In this document: positions 62,085 through 64,000 of the stretch, in pieces
Layout of the letters: each line of letters opens with the position of its first letter
Numbering within the stretch: position 1 is the stretch's first letter
The notes under the pieces: generated by a model
Told to the model about the DNA's origin: nothing
Seen by the model: the letters and a program-made list of their open reading frames with translations, nothing else
Database searches by the model: none
Translations under genes and position numbers: made by a program
Source: Amycolatopsis echigonensis
GTDB lineage: Bacteria; Actinomycetota; Actinomycetes; Mycobacteriales; Pseudonocardiaceae
Assembly: GCF_014174495.1 (NCBI RefSeq)
Contig: NZ_JACJHR010000043.1
Span: forward strand, 1-64,000
DNA length: 64,000 bases
Direction: 5' to 3'

Positions 62085-62735
62085 TCACGCCAGCAGCGCT
62101 TCGGCCAGTCCCTGCTCGTGGATCGAGTCCCGCAGCTTCGCCAGCGCTCGGCATTGCGTCACCCGGACGTTGCCCGGGGAGATCCCCAGCGCCTTCGCGG
62201 TCTCGGCCGACGTCAGGCCGACGACCACGCGCAGCGTCAGGATTTCCCGTTGCAGCTTCGGCATCCCGGACAGCAGTCTGCCGAGCGATGCGCCGAGGTC
62301 GGCGGTCAGCGTGTGCGACTCCGGGCCGTCGCGCAGATCCGCGTTCTCCGGGACGTCGGACACCGGCCGCGAACGGTCCCGCGCCACCGCGCGGAACGCG
62401 TCGGCGACCTTGTTCGCCGCGATCGCGCGCACCAGGTGCAGGAACGATCCGCCGCGGTCCTCGTAGCCCGGAACCGCCTGGAGGACCGCGATGCACACTT
62501 CCTGCGCGACGTCGTCGGCCGACAGGTACGACAGGTCGCGTCCGCCGATGCGGGCGCGGCAGTAGCGCGCGATCACCGGTTTCAGCAGCGCCAGCAGGTC
62601 CGGAGCCGCGCCGGGGACGCCGTCGCGGGCTGCGCGGACCGCGGTTTCGAGGCGCTCGGCGAGCCCCGACGGGCGCGGCAGCGCGGCGAGCGGGACGTAG
62701 CCTTCGACCGGTTCGGGCACGGTGGCGGGGGGCAT
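62085..62735 (-). CDS. RNA polymerase sigma factor, SigD/ShbA-like
   Basis: This is a 216-residue protein from MPPATVPEPVEGY. Region 2 has DLLALLKPVIARYCRARIGGRD...SADDVAQEVCIAVLQAVPGYEDRGGSFLHLVRAIAANKVADAFRA, and region 4 GMPKLQREILTLRVVVGLTSAETAKALGISPGNVRVTQCRALAKLRD. It resembles mycobacterial SigD and Streptomyces ShbA, which guides hrdB transcription. A hairpin lies upstream at 62843-62863. An anti-sigma factor gene is not evident. Confidence 0.88.
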   Translation of the reverse strand: MPPATVPEPVEGYVPLAALPRPSGLAERLETAVRAARDGVPGAAPDLLALLKPVIARYCRARIGGRDLSYLSADDVAQEVCIAVLQAVPGYEDRGGSFLHLVRAIAANKVADAFRAVARDRSRPVSDVPENADLRDGPESHTLTADLGASLGRLLSGMPKLQREILTLRVVVGLTSAETAKALGISPGNVRVTQCRALAKLRDSIHEQGLAEALLA

Positions 62736-63020
62736 AGGGGCGTTCCTTTCGTACGGGCGGCCGCGGTGGTCTCGCCCGCTCGCTCCGGGTGTCGGCCGCC
62801 CAGGTCCAGGCGTTGCGCCCGCGCAGGTGTTGTCCAGCTTCTGTCCGTTGCGCGGCAACGGACTTCGCGCGGACCTGGACAGATCTTGGACAGGTTCGCC
62901 CCGCCGGTAGCGCGGCGCGGGGCGGCCGCGATCCCGGTGCGGTCGGAGAAATCCCGATCCGGAAGGGGAATCGCGATGATCACGCACTGACCGGAGCCCA
63001 CCGGGCCCGGCCGGTGAGGT
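62736..63020. other. Leader region of the sigma factor gene
   Basis: These 285 bp lie upstream of the sigma factor gene start, which lies to the left on the minus strand. They include a 9-bp perfect hairpin and two GGACAG direct repeats near 62875-62895. No supported gene. Confidence 0.4.
62843..62863. promoter_or_regulatory. Perfect 9-bp hairpin upstream of the sigma factor gene
   Basis: GTCCGTTGC (62843-62851) pairs with GCAACGGAC (62855-62863) with a 3-nt loop, 108 bp upstream of the sigma factor start. It could be an operator or an RNA element in the leader. No family is known to me. Confidence 0.5.
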
Positions 63021-63980
63021 TCAGCCGGCCGGGCTCCACCGGATGCCGTAGGCGAAGCCGGGCGCGAGATGGTCGAACCGCAGGTGCACCTCGCCCGAGC
63101 CGTCCGGGCTCACCACGTCGCCGCGTGCGCCCAGATCGCGTGCGTCGTCCTGGAACACGCGGTCCAGCCGCACGATTTCGGACGGCGGCGCGGCCGGGAA
63201 GCGCACGTGCAGGTCGAACCGGTCGACGGGATGCCGCGGCACGCACACGTAGTGCGGATGCCGGAATTCCGCGCGGAACCGCAGCGCGAGGTCGTGCGTT
63301 TTCCCGCGCCGCAGCGGCTCGGCCAGCCGCAGTGCCAGCCCGACCCGGTCGTTCGACTCCATCGCGCGGTGGACCAGCGTGCCGCCGTGGAAAACGTCGA
63401 CCTCCAGATCGCTTTCCCGCACCGGCCCGGAGGTCGCGGACGTGGTGGTGAGGGTGAGCGCGAGGTCCAGTTCGGCGATCTCGTCGGCGTCGGCGACGAT
63501 CCGCCGGAACTCGAACACCTCGGGCCGCTCCTGGTCCAGCGCGAGGGAGACACGCAGCAGTTCGGTGTGCCAGCTTCCTTCGGGCGCGGGCCGTGCGCCG
63601 CCTTCGCGCGAGCCGGCCAGCGCGAGGTGCGCGACGTGCTCGATGCCCTCGTCGATGCGCCGCCGGATCGTGCGGTCGTCGCGGTCCAGCTCGCGCGCGG
63701 CCCAGTGCACCCGCTCCTGGTAGAACGGCTTGCGCGCCGGCTCGTGCATCGCGAACGCCGCGAGCACGGCGATCCGGAGGTCGTCCGGCAGCGTCTTGGC
63801 CAGCGGCTCCAGCACGTGCGCGAGCCGGTCGCGGATCTCGACGTTTTCCGCGTTGTCGGGAATCCCGCACACCTCGCGCAGGACCGGGCCGACCCGAATC
63901 CCGAGCGGAGTGGTGAATACGCCGCGCCCCTTCCGGAGAACTTTCAATTCCGCGACCAAGTCCGCCGCGTTCGGTTCCAC
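63021..63980 (-). CDS. Actinobacterial protein of unknown function with HTH-like segment
   Basis: This is a 319-residue protein from GTG 63980, with a strong GGGAGGA site. The first half is helical and includes ARELDRDDRTIRRRIDEGIEHVAHLAL, similar to an HTH. The second half is beta-rich (VFEFRRIVADADEIAELDLALTLTT; PPSEIVRLDRVFQDDARDL) and ends in a GIRWSPAG strand. The family is common in Pseudonocardiaceae by my recollection. No function can be given. It has no signal peptide or membrane segment. Confidence 0.7.
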   Translation of the reverse strand: MEPNAADLVAELKVLRKGRGVFTTPLGIRVGPVLREVCGIPDNAENVEIRDRLAHVLEPLAKTLPDDLRIAVLAAFAMHEPARKPFYQERVHWAARELDRDDRTIRRRIDEGIEHVAHLALAGSREGGARPAPEGSWHTELLRVSLALDQERPEVFEFRRIVADADEIAELDLALTLTTTSATSGPVRESDLEVDVFHGGTLVHRAMESNDRVGLALRLAEPLRRGKTHDLALRFRAEFRHPHYVCVPRHPVDRFDLHVRFPAAPPSEIVRLDRVFQDDARDLGARGDVVSPDGSGEVHLRFDHLAPGFAYGIRWSPAG

Positions 63981-64000
63981 CCGTTCCTCCCTCGCGTCTC

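Noticed and set aside
1..64000. Prophage, integrative element or CRISPR array
   Set aside because: No integrase, transposase, phage structural gene, tRNA-linked repeat or regularly spaced repeats were seen.

Overview
The window reads as chromosomal DNA of a high-GC, spore-forming type actinomycete. The family is most likely Pseudonocardiaceae, with Amycolatopsis the best guess. The basis is very high third-position GC, many GTG and one TTG start, a CtpI-type P-type ATPase, an AldO-type alditol oxidase, a BlaL/BlaA/BlaB-type beta-lactamase locus and a SigD/ShbA-type sigma factor. The species assignment is inference. No rRNA, tRNA, CRISPR array, transposase or integrase was seen.

Layout. 0-9 kb: a LysR/MFS pair, a single ABC ATPase coupled to a GntR regulator, a sortable cell-wall protein broken by a one-base frameshift, a TetX-like monooxygenase, a MocR regulator and a GNAT acetyltransferase. 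9-16.6 kb: a complete polar amino-acid ABC importer operon, an alditol oxidase, an NAD kinase and two secreted peptidases. 16.8-25 kb: a giant P-type ATPase, a phosphoesterase, gamma-glutamyltransferase and a TetR gene whose 3' end is partly duplicated. 25-30 kb: a TetR-controlled, single-chain biotin-dependent acyl-CoA carboxylase coupled to an acyl-CoA ligase. 30-40 kb: several regulator/target pairs with legible palindromic operators (MFS-MarR, quinone oxidoreductase-TetR, SDR-TetR), DoxX, an LLM flavin oxidoreductase, a peptidoglycan-binding peptidase and a cupin. 40-47.6 kb: a GH92 mannosidase, a Bcr/CflA exporter, a LexA-type repressor, a MarR regulator, a VOC protein and an Asp/Glu-racemase-like protein. 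47.6-49.5 kb: three tandem copies of a lipoprotein gene, only the middle one intact. 49.6-53 kb: a class A beta-lactamase (SxxK, SDN, E/N and KTG all present), a coupled but frameshifted M15 carboxypeptidase, a divergent LysR activator and a leaderless beta-lactamase-like regulator. 53.2-60.5 kb: a SEFIR/TIR/KGGVGR-ATPase/winged-helix/HerA-like dual-ATPase cluster. 60.6-64 kb: a frameshifted trypsin-like protease, a STAS protein, a sigma factor and an unknown protein.

Most interesting region. At 53,220-60,537 a SEFIR protein with a C-terminal NPCBM-like domain is divergent from four tightly packed genes: TIR, KGGVGR-motif ATPase with a possible TIR-like tail, a small helical/winged-helix protein, and a 1095-residue protein joining a STAND-like NTPase to a HerA/DUF87-type ATPase. 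The domain set and the 3-nt and 4-nt junctions suggest a nucleotide-signalling or abortive-infection conflict system. It is flanked by strong hairpin terminators, so it looks like a self-contained module.

Three genes for exported proteins (4.2, 49.7 and 60.85 kb) are each broken by a single-base indel that would restore a well-conserved reading frame. Uncorrected sequencing errors and recent inactivation are both possible.
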